Source: Winslowiella arboricola (GTDB lineage: Bacteria; Pseudomonadota; Gammaproteobacteria; Enterobacterales; Enterobacteriaceae). From it: a DNA stretch of 64,000 nucleotides. The position numbers and the translations under genes are program-made. The notes under the pieces were generated by a model. It was not told the origin of the DNA, ran no database searches, and saw nothing but the letters and a program-made list of their open reading frames with translations. The first letter of the stretch is position 1; each line of letters opens with the position of its first letter. Location: NCBI RefSeq assembly GCF_025527015.1, contig NZ_JAODIM010000042.1, forward strand, positions 1 through 64,000, in the 5' to 3' direction. Below are positions 36,140-45,443 of this stretch, one piece after another.

Positions 36140-37177
36140 ATGAAGTGGTATCTGCTGCGTGGGATGGTGTTACTGGCATGTTTAACTGTATCGTCCTGCG
36201 ATAAGCCCCAGTCGCTGGCGGTTTCTCCGCTGGTGCTCGAAGGTAAAACTATGGGGACATTCTGGCGCGTTAGCCTGGCGGGTGTCGACAGTACGCGTGG
36301 CACCGCGCTGCAACAGGCGATTCAGCAGCAACTTGATGAGGACGATCATCAGTTGTCGACCTGGAAAACAGATTCCGTATTGTCCCGCTTCAATCAGTAT
36401 CGCGGTTCGCAGCCGCAGCCGGTCAGCGCCAATATGGCGCATATTGTTACTATGGCGCTGCGGATTGGCATTAAAACCGCTGGCGCGATGGATATCACCG
36501 TGGGGCCGCTGGTGAATCTGTGGGGTTTTGGCCCTGACAGACAACCCACCCATACGCCGGATCAGGCGGAAATAGATGCGGCACGCGCGCTGACCGGTTT
36601 ACAGCACCTGAAAGTGATCCAGACCGGCGAAGGGCAATGGCTGCAAAAGGATCTGCCTGCGCTGTATGTCGATCTCTCGACGATGGGAGAGGGTTTTGCC
36701 ACTGATCATCTGGCGCGTCTGATGGAAAAAGAGGGGATTAACAACTATCTGGTTTCTGTCGGTGGTGCGGTGCTGACGCGCGGTAAAAACGCAGAAGATA
36801 AACCCTGGCGCGTCGCCATCCAGAAACCTACCGATCAGGAGAGTGCGGTGCAGGCAGTGGTCGATTTGCAGGGGCATGGTATCAGTACCTCCGGCAGTTA
36901 TCGCAACTATTATGAGCTGGACGGCAAGCGTATTTCGCATGTTATTGACCCGGTGACCGGCCGGCCAATTGAGCATAAGCTGGTATCGGCCACGGTCATC
37001 GCCACTACCGCGCTGGAAGCGGATGGCTGGGATACCGGGCTGATGGTGCTGGGCACCGAAAAAGCCAAACAGCTGGCGATACGCGAAAAACTGGCGGTGT
37101 ATTTGATCACCAGGCAGGATAATGGCTTCACCAGCTGGATGTCGCCGCAATTTGCGGCTTTTATTCAGACGCAATAA
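36140..37177 (+). CDS. apbE: ApbE, FAD:protein FMN transferase (lipoprotein)
   Basis: A 345-residue periplasmic lipoprotein (E. coli 351). The leader ends in a lipobox with Cys20 (LTVSSC). Family motifs include GKTMGTFWRV, WKTDSVLSRFNQ, AMDITVGPLVNLWGFG, YVDLSTMGEGFATD, YLVSVGGAVLTRGKN and SHVIDPVTGRP. It transfers FMN from FAD to Thr/Ser in flavoproteins such as Nqr/Rnf subunits, using Mg2+. AGGGAAA precedes the ATG. Order ompC-apbE-alkB matches E. coli once the accessory insert is removed. alkB follows 32 bases later, probably in one transcript. Confidence 0.96.
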   Translation: MKWYLLRGMVLLACLTVSSCDKPQSLAVSPLVLEGKTMGTFWRVSLAGVDSTRGTALQQAIQQQLDEDDHQLSTWKTDSVLSRFNQYRGSQPQPVSANMAHIVTMALRIGIKTAGAMDITVGPLVNLWGFGPDRQPTHTPDQAEIDAARALTGLQHLKVIQTGEGQWLQKDLPALYVDLSTMGEGFATDHLARLMEKEGINNYLVSVGGAVLTRGKNAEDKPWRVAIQKPTDQESAVQAVVDLQGHGISTSGSYRNYYELDGKRISHVIDPVTGRPIEHKLVSATVIATTALEADGWDTGLMVLGTEKAKQLAIREKLAVYLITRQDNGFTSWMSPQFAAFIQTQ

Positions 37178-37209
37178 TGCGCCGTCTGTAAGCGGCGCGG
37201 GAGAAAAGC

Positions 37210-37851
37210 ATGCTGGATCTGTTCGCTGATGATGCGCCCTGGTCGGAGCCGCTGGCTGAGGGCGCAGTGATCTTACGTCGCCTGGTGCGTGATGAAGGGG
37301 CGGCATTACTGGCATTGGTGCTGGATGTGGCGGCGCAGAATCCGTTTCATCACCGCATCACACCGGGCGGCCACCGCATGTCGGTGGCGATGACAAACTG
37401 TGGCGATCTGGGCTGGTCAACGGATGCACGCGGCTATCAATATAGCGAACAGGATCAGGCTACCGGACGACACTGGCCACCGATGCCGCCACGTTTTCGT
37501 CAGCTGGCGACCGCTGCCGCCGCACAGGCGGGGTTTGCTGATTTCCAGCCTGATGCCTGTCTGATAAACCGTTATGAGCCGGGGGCGAAACTGACCCTGC
37601 ATCAGGATAAGGATGAGAAAGATCTGCGCCAGCCGATAGTGTCGGTTTCGCTGGGCCTGCCGGCGGTGTTCCAGTTTGGCGGTTTTGAGCGTGGGGACGC
37701 CACGCAGCGCGTGCTGCTTGAGCATGGCGATGTGGTGGTGTGGGGCGGCCCGTCACGGCTGCGCTTCCATGGCATCCTGCCGCTAAAAGCCGGGGTGCAT
37801 CCTGTTGCCGGCGCTTATCGCTACAATATTACCTTTCGGCGCGCCCGTTGA
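37210..37851 (+). CDS. alkB: AlkB, alpha-ketoglutarate-dependent DNA/RNA dealkylase
   Basis: A 213-residue Fe(II)/2-oxoglutarate dioxygenase that removes 1-methyladenine and 3-methylcytosine lesions. Iron ligands H131 and D133 (LTLHQDKDE) and H187 (RLRFHGI) and the 2-oxoglutarate-binding arginines R204 and R210 (YRYNITFRRA) fall at the same positions as in E. coli. GGGAG lies 7 bases before the ATG. In E. coli the gene is in the ada-alkB operon; here no ada precedes it and apbE is directly upstream. Confidence 0.96.
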   Translation: MLDLFADDAPWSEPLAEGAVILRRLVRDEGAALLALVLDVAAQNPFHHRITPGGHRMSVAMTNCGDLGWSTDARGYQYSEQDQATGRHWPPMPPRFRQLATAAAAQAGFADFQPDACLINRYEPGAKLTLHQDKDEKDLRQPIVSVSLGLPAVFQFGGFERGDATQRVLLEHGDVVVWGGPSRLRFHGILPLKAGVHPVAGAYRYNITFRRAR

Positions 37852-37852
37852 C

Positions 37853-37873
37853 GGGGGCCGATAACGGCCCCCC
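37853..37873. terminator. GC-rich hairpin after alkB
   Basis: GGGGGCC and GGCCCCC flank a six-base loop immediately after the alkB stop. Only CTGTAAAA follows, so it is a hairpin with weak terminator character. Confidence 0.45.
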
Positions 37874-37906
37874 TGTAAAACCCGTATGAACGGCGATAAC
37901 CCCTCC

Positions 37907-37927
37907 AGGGGCGGCGTTCTCGCCGCC
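37907..37927. repeat. REP-like palindrome, second copy
   Basis: GGCGGCG-TTCT-CGCCGCC preceded by AGG; identical over 21 bases to positions 27-47. It sits between alkB and the yojI-like gene. Confidence 0.7.
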
Positions 37928-37965
37928 TGTGCCGATAATTTGCCGCCATAGCTGAAAACCGATAG

Positions 37966-37984
37966 CAGAATGAGAATTATTATT
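37966..37984. promoter_or_regulatory. Fur-box-like site upstream of yojI-type gene
   Basis: The 19 bases match the Fur consensus at 14 of 19 positions (CAGAATGAGAATTATTATT). They are centred in a wider dyad with arms GATAGCA (37961-37967) and TGCTATC (37984-37990). The site is about 70-90 bases before the start codon, a usual place for a Fur-repressed promoter. Confidence 0.6.
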
Positions 37985-38055
37985 GCTATCGAATCGCTTC
38001 TCATTAAACTGCAGACAGCTTTGCTATTTATTCTAAAAAAATACAGGAAGTTGTT

Positions 38056-39708
38056 ATGGAGTTGCTTTACGTTGTTTATAAGCAGTACCGCTGGCCGTTT
38101 ATTATGGTGATGGTACTCAGCCTGCTCAGCGCAGTGCTGGGCATTGGGCTGATTGCTTTTATTAACCGTGAGTTAATCGTCAATGTTAACTCGTCGCTGC
38201 TGGTGCTTCCTCAGTTCCTCGGTTTACTGCTGCTGCTGATGGCAGTCACTTTTGGCGCGCAGCTGGCGCTGACGCAGCTGGGACATCACTTTATTTATCG
38301 TCTGCGCGGCGAATTTATTAAACGTATTCTGGATACCCGCGTAGAACGTATCGAACAGATTGGTAACGCCCAGCTGCTGGCGGGTTTAACCAGCGATGTG
38401 CGTAATATTACGCTGGCTTTTGTGCGTCTGCCGGAGCTGATTCAGGGGATTATTATTACCATCGGTTGTGCCGCGTATCTGGCATGGTTGTCGCCACAAA
38501 TGATGATCGTGACCTCCGTCTGGGTGGCAGTTACCGTGGTTGGTGGCTGGTTACTGGTCTCGCGCGTTTACAGCCATCTGGCGAAGCTGCGTGAAACCGA
38601 AGACCGTCTGTATAAAGATTATCAGACAGTGATCGATGGCCGCAAAGAGCTGGCGCTGAACCGCGAACGTGCGCAGCAGATCTTTGAACAGGTCTATCAG
38701 GAAGATGCGAAAACCTACCGCCATCATATCGTCCGTGCCGATACTTTCCATCTGAGTGCGGTTAACTGGTCGAATATTATGATGCTCGGCGCGATCGGTC
38801 TTGCCTTCTTTATGGCCAACAGCCTTGGCTGGGCAGATACCGCCGTGGCTGCAACCTATTCGCTGACGCTGCTGTTCCTGCGTACGCCGCTGTTGCAGGC
38901 GGTGGGCGCGTTGCCAACTTTACTGAGCGCGCAGGTGGCGTTTAATAAGCTGAATACTTTTAAGCTGGCGGACTACCGTGAAGCGTTTAGCACATTGCCG
39001 CCCTCAAAAAACTGGCAGACGCTGGAACTGCGCGATGTGGTGTTCCATTACGGTGACAGCGGTTTTGCCGTTGGCCCGATCAACCTGACTCTGAAGCGCG
39101 GTGAGCTGGTGTTTTTAATTGGCGGCAATGGCAGCGGCAAATCAACGCTGGCGATGCTGCTCACCGGCTTGTATCAGCCCGCTTCCGGTGCGCTGGTACT
39201 GGATGGTGAAGTGATTGACAGCGACCGCCTCGATGAATTCCGCAAGCTGTTCTCGGCGGTGTTTACCGATGTCCATCTGTTTGACCGTCTGATTGGCCGT
39301 GAGGGGGTTCCTGCCGACCCGGCGCTGGTGCAACAGTGGCTGGAACGTCTGAAAATGCAGGATAAACTGAAGCTGGAAGGCAATAAGGTGCTGAATCTGC
39401 AACTGTCGAAAGGTCAGAGCAAGCGTCTGGCGCTGTTGCTGGCCACCGCCGAGCAGCGCGATATTTTGCTGCTGGATGAGTGGGCTGCCGACCAGGATCC
39501 GCATTTCCGCCGTATCTTCTACCGCGAGCTGCTGCCGTGGTTGCAGGGCATGGGTAAGACGGTGTTTGCCATCAGCCATGACGATCACTACTTTATCCAT
39601 GCCGACCGTCTGCTGGAAATGCGCGATGGCCAGCTGAGTGAGCTGACCGGTCACGACCGCGAGCAGGCGACGCTGGATGCGGTAAAACGCACCGATACTG
39701 CACACTAA
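38056..39708 (+). CDS. yojI: YojI-type ABC exporter (cyclic peptide/siderophore exporter family)
   Basis: A 550-residue fused membrane-ATPase exporter (E. coli YojI 547). Six spans lie in residues 1-290; the ATPase has Walker [10 protein letters not shown] (about 356), a degenerate signature LSKGQSKRL and Walker [14 protein letters not shown], the DEWAADQDP form being typical of the PvdE/SyrD/YojI branch. E. coli YojI exports microcin J25. AGGAAG lies six bases before the ATG. Its position after alkB fits E. coli order. A Fur-like box upstream suggests induction by iron starvation and possibly a siderophore-type cargo. Confidence 0.9.
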   Translation: MELLYVVYKQYRWPFIMVMVLSLLSAVLGIGLIAFINRELIVNVNSSLLVLPQFLGLLLLLMAVTFGAQLALTQLGHHFIYRLRGEFIKRILDTRVERIEQIGNAQLLAGLTSDVRNITLAFVRLPELIQGIIITIGCAAYLAWLSPQMMIVTSVWVAVTVVGGWLLVSRVYSHLAKLRETEDRLYKDYQTVIDGRKELALNRERAQQIFEQVYQEDAKTYRHHIVRADTFHLSAVNWSNIMMLGAIGLAFFMANSLGWADTAVAATYSLTLLFLRTPLLQAVGALPTLLSAQVAFNKLNTFKLADYREAFSTLPPSKNWQTLELRDVVFHYGDSGFAVGPINLTLKRGELVFLIGGNGSGKSTLAMLLTGLYQPASGALVLDGEVIDSDRLDEFRKLFSAVFTDVHLFDRLIGREGVPADPALVQQWLERLKMQDKLKLEGNKVLNLQLSKGQSKRLALLLATAEQRDILLLDEWAADQDPHFRRIFYRELLPWLQGMGKTVFAISHDDHYFIHADRLLEMRDGQLSELTGHDREQATLDAVKRTDTAH

Positions 39709-39735
39709 GATTTTTGCTTTAACTGCCGGAGAGTC

Positions 39736-40557
39736 ATGATGAATATGCAACAGCTGGTGTTGTTAATATCAACAGGGTCTCTTTCAGCTGCATGGCTCTG
39801 CTGGCTGGTTAACGCTAAAAAGATCGATAAATGGCTGGCGACAGGGCTGTTTACTGCGCTGATGCTGGTATGCAGCCAGGTGGTGCGCAGTGATTATCTC
39901 AAATCCGATGCTGCCGGCGCACGCAGTATGCGCCAGCAGGTCAGTGAGAGCCTCGATAAACTGCCGGTGATGGTCACCCTGCAACAACAGGATCCGGCAA
40001 CCCGTCAGAGGCTGGAACAATCGGTGCTGACGGCGATTGAGCAGGGCATGAGTAAGCATCAGGCGCTGGACCAGTTGCAGGCTGAGATCGCCGAAGTGAT
40101 TGGTAAGCGGGTTTATTACGCGCCGGATAACGATATTAACCAGTATATGGCGGTCACGCTGTTGCAGCTTGGTGAACTGCAACAGAAGGGCGGCAGTCTG
40201 TGCTTTCAGTTCCTGTTTCCGCAAACTGCTGGCGGCATTGACCCGACTAAATATAATTCGGCAGAGGTGCTAATGCAGCGGGTGGAAACCGATAACCATC
40301 TGCTGCTCGCCTCTTATCAGCTGCCGCAGACCAATCAGCAACAGGAAACGCTGCAGGCTAATGCCCGCATGCAGCAGATTGCACAGCAGCTGGGACAGAA
40401 GTATGGCGATGATCTGAAAATGCTGGCGCCACCGCAGCGTAATGATGTTGATCATCAGCAGGTGTGCCGTATTATCAGCGATCTCTATCAGCGCGTGATG
40501 GCGCTGCCGCCTGAACAGTCGGCGCCGGTGCTGCGTATTATGCTGCGTAGCGGTTAA
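39736..40557 (+). CDS. Unrecognised membrane-anchored protein downstream of yojI
   Basis: A 273-residue protein with two N-terminal hydrophobic stretches (LVLLISTGSLSAAWLCWLV and LATGLFTALMLVCSQVV) and a soluble helical remainder rich in Gln (QQLQ, QTNQQQETLQ). I recognise no domain. Only a few Cys are present. GGAGAG lies upstream; ATG at 39736 or 39739 could start it, the second being better spaced. It follows the exporter by 27 bases and ends at a strong terminator, so the two form an operon and the protein may help export or modify the same cargo. Confidence 0.75.
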   Translation: MMNMQQLVLLISTGSLSAAWLCWLVNAKKIDKWLATGLFTALMLVCSQVVRSDYLKSDAAGARSMRQQVSESLDKLPVMVTLQQQDPATRQRLEQSVLTAIEQGMSKHQALDQLQAEIAEVIGKRVYYAPDNDINQYMAVTLLQLGELQQKGGSLCFQFLFPQTAGGIDPTKYNSAEVLMQRVETDNHLLLASYQLPQTNQQQETLQANARMQQIAQQLGQKYGDDLKMLAPPQRNDVDHQQVCRIISDLYQRVMALPPEQSAPVLRIMLRSG

Positions 40558-40695
40558 CCTGGAGTTAAATGCATTTGTTTTGAAGATATTGTTATTAGTC
40601 AAGAAGATAGCAAAGGGCTAAGCTGTATACAGACCCGGGCAACAGCAGCCTGTCGTCTTTCCTGCACTTTTCTGTCGTCTTGCCAAATGGTTAAT

Positions 40696-40728
40696 GCCGG
40701 TTTATCACCTTGATAAACCGGCTTTTTT
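40696..40728 (+). terminator. Strong intrinsic terminator of yojI operon
   Basis: GCCGGTTTATCA pairs with TGATAAACCGGC, a perfect 12-base stem with a three-base loop, followed by six T residues. Confidence 0.9.
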
Positions 40729-40745
40729 ATCGGTAACACGCGGAA

Positions 40746-41540
40746 TTACAATACGCTGGCGAGGAAACGGCGGGTACGCGGATGCTGCGGTTGATTAAGT
40801 ACCTGCTGTGCCCGTCCCTGTTCGACCACTTTGCCATCGACCATAAAGACCACCCGGTCCGCCACTTCGCGCGCAAAACCAATCTCATGGGTGACTACCA
40901 CCATGGTGGTGCCGGAACGCGCCAGTTTTTTAATCACATCCAGCACCTCACCGACCAGCTCAGGATCGAGCGCTGAAGTGGGTTCATCAAACAGCATTAC
41001 GCGTGGATTGAGCGCTAACGCGCGGGCAATAGCAATACGTTGCTGCTGGCCGCCGGAAAGATGGCGCGGCCAGGCATTGGCTTTTTCACGCAGGCCAACG
41101 GTGTCCAGCAACTGATACGCCAGTGCGATAGCCTGCGCGCGGCTCTGCTTTTTATGCGCAATCGGCGCTTCAATAATATTCTCCAGCACCGTCAGATGCG
41201 GGAATAAATTGAAGTTCTGAAACACATAGCCCACTTCGGTACGCTGGCGCAGAATGGCTTTCTCTTTCAGCTCATGCAGGCGATCGCCTTTACGCTGATA
41301 GCCAATGTAATCACCATCGATCTGAATAAAACCTTGATCCACGCGTTCCAGATGATTGATGGCGCGCAGCAGTGTTGACTTGCCGGATCCTGACGGCCCC
41401 AGGATCACCGTAACCGAACCCGGATCCAGTTCCAGCGATACCTCATCCAGCGCCTTATGGCGGCCAAAGCTTTTACTGACCTGGGTAATGCTAATCTGAC
41501 CGCGTACCGTGTTTTTGGCGTAATCAATGGCTTCTGACAT
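40746..41540 (-). CDS. Polar amino acid ABC importer ATPase
   Basis: A 264-residue ATPase of the GlnQ/HisP type. It has Walker [11 protein letters not shown]-loop [17 protein letters not shown], signature [16 protein letters not shown], Walker [15 protein letters not shown] and H-loop VTHEIGFA. The ATG at 41540 has GGGAG about seven bases upstream and overlaps the permease end by 17 bases; the frame is open 35 codons further, but that extension is permease coding in another frame. It is last in a five-gene operon with permease, GNAT, binding protein and LLM oxidoreductase. Confidence 0.92.
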   Translation of the reverse strand: MSEAIDYAKNTVRGQISITQVSKSFGRHKALDEVSLELDPGSVTVILGPSGSGKSTLLRAINHLERVDQGFIQIDGDYIGYQRKGDRLHELKEKAILRQRTEVGYVFQNFNLFPHLTVLENIIEAPIAHKKQSRAQAIALAYQLLDTVGLREKANAWPRHLSGGQQQRIAIARALALNPRVMLFDEPTSALDPELVGEVLDVIKKLARSGTTMVVVTHEIGFAREVADRVVFMVDGKVVEQGRAQQVLNQPQHPRTRRFLASVL

Positions 41541-42450
41541 GGCTGACTCCCTGAGCAAGGTTGCGCCGTTGCAGGCGTTGACGGATCTGACGCCACAATG
41601 GCGGTCGCTGGCTGCGGGTGGCGCTGCGCGCCAGCCAGCGTTCAACGTAGTGCTGAATCACCGACAGCACGGTGGTGACAATCAGATACCATACCGCGCC
41701 CACCATCAGTAGCGGGATCACCTGCTGGGTGCGGTTATAGACCATCTGAATGGTGTAAAACAGCTCCGGCATCGCCAGCACGTACACCATCGCCGTGCCT
41801 TTCGCCAGACTGATCACTTCATTAAAACCGGTGGGAATAATCGCGCGCAGCGCCTGCGGTAAAATAATGCGCATCGTGCGACGGCGCGCTGGCAGGCCGA
41901 GCGCCATTGCCGCTTCAAACTGTCCCTCATCGACGCCAAGAATGCCGCCGCGAATAATCTCGGCAGTATAGGCCGCCTGCACCAGCGTCAGGCCAATCAC
42001 CGCGGTGGGAAACTGGCCGAGCACATCAATGGTCTGATAGCTGGCAAACACCAGCGGGGTAAACGGAATGCCCAGCGACAGGGTGTCGTACAGGTAAGAG
42101 AAGTTATACAGAATGATCAGTACCACAATCAGCGGCAGCGAACGGAACAGCCAGATATAGCCCCAGGCGAGACTGGAGAGTAACCATGAAGGCGAGAGGC
42201 GCGCCAGCGCCAGCGCGGAACCGAGCAGAATGCTGAACAGGGTGCCAAGCAGCGTCAGCAGCAGAGTTTGCGCCAGCCCGTGCAGGATCACCGGATCAAA
42301 GAACCAGCGGGCAAATACCGACCACTCCCAGCGCGGATTCAGCGCCACCGACTGAATCACCGCGGCGAGAATAAATAATGCCAGCAGTGCGCCGAGATGG
42401 CGCAGCGGATAACGCGCAGGCACCACGCGCAAGGTTGCAGTTGATTTCAC
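41524..42450 (-). CDS. Polar amino acid ABC importer permease
   Basis: A 308-residue HisMQ-type permease. It shows [39 protein letters not shown] and the EAA loop [35 protein letters not shown] (key residues EAAxxxG). I choose the GTG at 42450, which has AAGGAG six bases upstream and lies just after the GNAT stop. An ATG at 42471 would overlap the GNAT gene and lacks such a site. Length is slightly above the usual for this family because of an extended N-terminal segment with an extra span. Confidence 0.85.
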   Translation of the reverse strand: MKSTATLRVVPARYPLRHLGALLALFILAAVIQSVALNPRWEWSVFARWFFDPVILHGLAQTLLLTLLGTLFSILLGSALALARLSPSWLLSSLAWGYIWLFRSLPLIVVLIILYNFSYLYDTLSLGIPFTPLVFASYQTIDVLGQFPTAVIGLTLVQAAYTAEIIRGGILGVDEGQFEAAMALGLPARRRTMRIILPQALRAIIPTGFNEVISLAKGTAMVYVLAMPELFYTIQMVYNRTQQVIPLLMVGAVWYLIVTTVLSVIQHYVERWLARSATRSQRPPLWRQIRQRLQRRNLAQGVSHVRSH

Positions 42451-42460
42451 TGACGGCTCC

Positions 42461-42973
42461 TTAACTGGCATGGGCGTTTGCCGCAACGGTTAACGGTTTG
42501 GTAAAACGCAGGCGGCCATCATAAGGCGGCAGGGCGTAGCTTTCCGGGTCGCGGGTAATATCAAACTGTGGCTGGTAGCCATGTGCCAGATAGAGCCGTA
42601 CCGCCTCCGGCTGGCGGAAACCGGTGGTCAGAAAGATCTGTTGATAACCGGCGAGCTGGGCGCGACGCTCCAGCTCCTGTACTACCACCAGCGCCAGCCC
42701 CTGACGGCGTACATCCTGGCGCGTCCAGATGCGTTTCAGCTCGGCGGTTTGTGCGTCGTACGCTTTATAAGCCCCCATGGCGATAATCTCGCCGTCGCGC
42801 TCCAGCACAATAAACAGGCCCTGCGGTGGCAGGTACCACTCGGTCAGCTCCTGCTCCTTTTGTGCAGAAAAAAAGTCGCCGTAACGTGCTTCATATTCAC
42901 CAAACAGACCGCTGAGAATCGGTTGCAGCTCCTCCGCTTCCGGTGACAGCTCGCGAAATTGTGTCTGACTCAT
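42461..42973 (-). CDS. GNAT-family N-acetyltransferase
   Basis: A 170-residue acetyltransferase. The acetyl-CoA-binding motif A reads RRQGLALVVVQELERRA, preceded by ELKRIWTRQDV and followed by TTGFRQPEAVRLYLAHGY (motif B). The ATG at 42973 has AAGGGG six bases before it; the frame also opens at a TTG at 43033 inside the binding-protein gene. It lies between the binding-protein and permease genes, 10 bases from each, so it probably acetylates the imported amino acid or its product. Confidence 0.9.
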   Translation of the reverse strand: MSQTQFRELSPEAEELQPILSGLFGEYEARYGDFFSAQKEQELTEWYLPPQGLFIVLERDGEIIAMGAYKAYDAQTAELKRIWTRQDVRRQGLALVVVQELERRAQLAGYQQIFLTTGFRQPEAVRLYLAHGYQPQFDITRDPESYALPPYDGRLRFTKPLTVAANAHAS

Positions 42974-42983
42974 GGTTGTCCCC

Positions 42984-43925
42984 TTAATCGCCCAGGCCTG
43001 GTGGATTGATTTCGGAATGGTCGAGGCGCTCAATACCCTCGCCCCAGCGGTTCAGCACTTTGTCGTAGCTGCCATTTTTAATTACGCCATTCAGCGCAAT
43101 ATTGACCGGATCCACCAGTCCATTGCCCTTTTTCAGGGTGACGGCGATATGCGCCGCTTTCGGCCAGCCACCGTCAACGCTGCCGACCAGTTTTGTCTGG
43201 CCGGTCAGTGCGGCTTTCCATGCGCCAATCACATTCGGACCAAAGTAAGCGTCAGCGCGGCCGGACTGCAGAGCCAGCGTTTGCGCCGCATCATCTTTGC
43301 TGTAAACCGGGGTGAAGGCTTTCAGCCCTTTAGCCTGATTGGCCTGATCCCACGCCAGCAAAATGGCCTCCTGATTGGTGCCGGAGCCGACGATAATCCG
43401 CAACCCGGCAATATCTTCCGCCTTGTTGATGGCGCTGATTTTGCTGGTGGATTTGACATAAAAACCGAGTGAATCTTTGCGGTAGGTGGCGAAATCAAAT
43501 TTCTCTTTGCGATCTTTTGTCACCGTTACATTGGTGATGGCAGCATCATATTTGCCGGATGCCACGCCCAGCGGCCAGTCCTCCCACGAGGTGGCGACCA
43601 CATTCAGCTCAAGGCCGAGGCTGTCAGCCACCAGACGGGCGATATCAGCCTCGCTGCCGAGCAGGGTTTTATTGTCATCGGAAAACAGCGTTAACGGTGG
43701 CGAGTTCAGCCCGGCGATCGCCACGGTAAATTTACCCGGCACCGCAAAACGGTGGCCAGCCGGAATGCTGGCGATGGCCTGCGGATTTTTATCGGTATTA
43801 ACCGGCGCTTTATTAGCTTCGACGCTGACGCCCTGGCCATTGAGATTAACCTCTTCGGCAGCACTGAAGCCGCTAATCAGCAATGCAGAGAGTAGCGCGA
43901 GGGTGAATAATGGATTCGTTTTCAT
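42984..43925 (-). CDS. Polar amino acid ABC importer binding protein (family 3)
   Basis: A 313-residue periplasmic binding protein. The signal peptide is MKTNPLFTLALLSALLISGFSA. Family 3 features include FTVAIAGLNSPPLTLFSDD, LLGSEADIARLVADSLGLEL, SWEDWPLGVASGKYDAAITN and RKEKFDFATYRKDSLGFYV. An extra 50 residues rich in Asn and Ala precede the domain. It is preceded by a 124-base gap from the LLM gene containing a perfect dyad, and followed by the GNAT gene after 10 bases. Confidence 0.92.
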   Translation of the reverse strand: MKTNPLFTLALLSALLISGFSAAEEVNLNGQGVSVEANKAPVNTDKNPQAIASIPAGHRFAVPGKFTVAIAGLNSPPLTLFSDDNKTLLGSEADIARLVADSLGLELNVVATSWEDWPLGVASGKYDAAITNVTVTKDRKEKFDFATYRKDSLGFYVKSTSKISAINKAEDIAGLRIIVGSGTNQEAILLAWDQANQAKGLKAFTPVYSKDDAAQTLALQSGRADAYFGPNVIGAWKAALTGQTKLVGSVDGGWPKAAHIAVTLKKGNGLVDPVNIALNGVIKNGSYDKVLNRWGEGIERLDHSEINPPGLGD

Positions 43926-43993
43926 AATGTCAGACTCTTATTGTGCGAAGGGGAGAGCAGCAGGTGAATAGTGTTACGCCGGGCGTATCGCTG

Positions 43994-44017
43994 ATTACGG
44001 CAACGCATTGCCGTAAT
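43994..44017. promoter_or_regulatory. Perfect 10-bp-arm dyad between LLM and binding-protein genes
   Basis: ATTACGGCAA and TTGCCGTAAT are separated by CGCA. It lies about 70 bases upstream of the binding-protein start and 33 bases past the LLM stop. It could be an operator for an internal promoter or an mRNA-processing hairpin that lowers or raises expression of the transport genes relative to the monooxygenase. Confidence 0.5.
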
Positions 44018-44049
44018 AATTAAATATCCCGGACGGGTTTTATTTATCG

Positions 44050-45048
44050 TTATGCGGTGACTAATTGGTGTCCGGCGAGTAATTCCAGAGATTTGATACG
44101 GCTCTTTCCGTCACTGATGGGGGTGTCGATAATAAATTCATCGATATTAAAGCGGCGCTGTAAAGCATCCAGCTGTTGATGCACTTCAGTGGCGCTGCCT
44201 TTTATTACCGAGGAGACGCGTGGTTCAATACGGTAATCTTCTGCGCCAGACTGGCGAATATAGGCGTTTGCCTGCTCCAGGCTACCGACGGTAACACTCT
44301 GGCCGTCAGCGGTCTGTACGCGATAATGTTGCAGGTCGCTGGCCAGACGTTCTGCCTCCGCCGCTGAGTCGGTAGCAATGACCTGTACCGCCAGCAAAGC
44401 ACGCTTACCATCGCTGTGGCGATGGTATGTCTCCAGTGAGCGTGCCAGCTCGTCAATATCGCCATTAATATGGGCAGCAAAGACGAACTGCCAGCCGAGA
44501 CTGGCTGCCAGGCGGGCGCTGTTTTCGCTGGCTCCCAGCAGAAAACGTTGCGCCGGATGTGAAGGCAGCGGCGTAGCCTGTAGTTTGTCCTGCTCGGGCG
44601 CGCTGTTGTCAGGTCGTAGCCAGCGGTCGAGCTGCTCCAGCTGGGCGGCAAAATCGCCTTTTTCCGACTGATGTAAACCCTGCTGTAACGCGCGGGTGGA
44701 GAGCGGCAGACCGCCGGGCGCTTTGCCTACGCCGAGATCAACGCGGCCTGGCGCCAGCGAAGCCAGCAGGTTAAAGTTTTCCGCCACTTTATACGGACTG
44801 TAGTGTTGCAGCATGACGCCGCCGGAACCGACGCGTAAACGCTGGGTGTGCGCCAGAATCCACGCAATCAGCACTTCGGGCGCCGGGCTGGCCAGTGCTG
44901 AGGTATTATGGTGTTCAGCCAGCCAGAAACGGTGAAAACCCCACTCTTCAGCACGCTTTGCCAGCTCCAGGGTACGGGCTAACGCCTGCGACGGTGATTC
45001 ACCGTCAGCAACCGGGCTTTTATCCAGCAGGCTCAGTCGATAGGCCAT
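44050..45048 (-). CDS. Luciferase-like (LLM) FMN-dependent oxidoreductase, MsnO8-like
   Basis: A 332-residue bacterial-luciferase-like flavin monooxygenase. It has SLLDKSPVADGES near the start, RAEEWGFHRFWLAEHHN, VGSGGVMLQHYSPYKVAENF, LAPGRVDLGVGKAPGG and a C-terminal IDEFIIDTPI. AAGGAA lies 9 bases before the ATG. It heads a cluster with an amino-acid ABC importer and an acetyltransferase, an arrangement resembling Bacillus yxeKLMNO and ytm clusters that salvage S-modified cysteines; here the substrate is not shown by the sequence. Confidence 0.9.
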   Translation of the reverse strand: MAYRLSLLDKSPVADGESPSQALARTLELAKRAEEWGFHRFWLAEHHNTSALASPAPEVLIAWILAHTQRLRVGSGGVMLQHYSPYKVAENFNLLASLAPGRVDLGVGKAPGGLPLSTRALQQGLHQSEKGDFAAQLEQLDRWLRPDNSAPEQDKLQATPLPSHPAQRFLLGASENSARLAASLGWQFVFAAHINGDIDELARSLETYHRHSDGKRALLAVQVIATDSAAEAERLASDLQHYRVQTADGQSVTVGSLEQANAYIRQSGAEDYRIEPRVSSVIKGSATEVHQQLDALQRRFNIDEFIIDTPISDGKSRIKSLELLAGHQLVTA

Positions 45049-45251
45049 AATAGCGATTCCTTAATTACTGTTGGTGTCGGCAATTATTGAAGTCGCTAAC
45101 AATTCCTGTAAAACAACAAATTTTGCTTTATGTAGCGATTAAACGGGATTAGCACTATTGCATGCTGGCAGATTTGGTTGGCACAAATTGGCATTTGTCG
45201 GCGGCGGATACGCGGGTTTTAATGGACCTTCATTTACAGAGGAGTGTGACG

Positions 45252-45416
45252 ATGAAAGGTTTATGGCTGCATTTTACCCGTATGTTCCATGTACCCTCTG
45301 GTATGGCAACGCTGGACAGTTGTCGGGTCATTGAAGCAATGATGCCGATGGTGGAGCTGTATGGTGTCGATATTCACGGGCTGCCTTCGCAGCGCGACGA
45401 TATTGAACCTCGCTAG
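45252..45416 (+). CDS. Small unrecognised protein (54 aa)
   Basis: A short ORF starting MKGLWLHFTRMFHVPSG and ending DIHGLPSQRDDIEPR, mildly hydrophobic and without a clear TM span. GAGGAG lies seven bases before the ATG at 45252, a much better start than one 30 codons upstream (45162). It stands alone between the LLM operon and the phosphopantetheinyl transferase. Family unknown. Confidence 0.6.
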   Translation: MKGLWLHFTRMFHVPSGMATLDSCRVIEAMMPMVELYGVDIHGLPSQRDDIEPR

Positions 45417-45443
45417 TTGCAGCGGGGTTCAGGCGACGGCAGG

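Noticed and set aside
45162-45251. Longer start for the small gene at 45252
   Set aside because: No Shine-Dalgarno before 45162, whereas GAGGAG precedes 45252.
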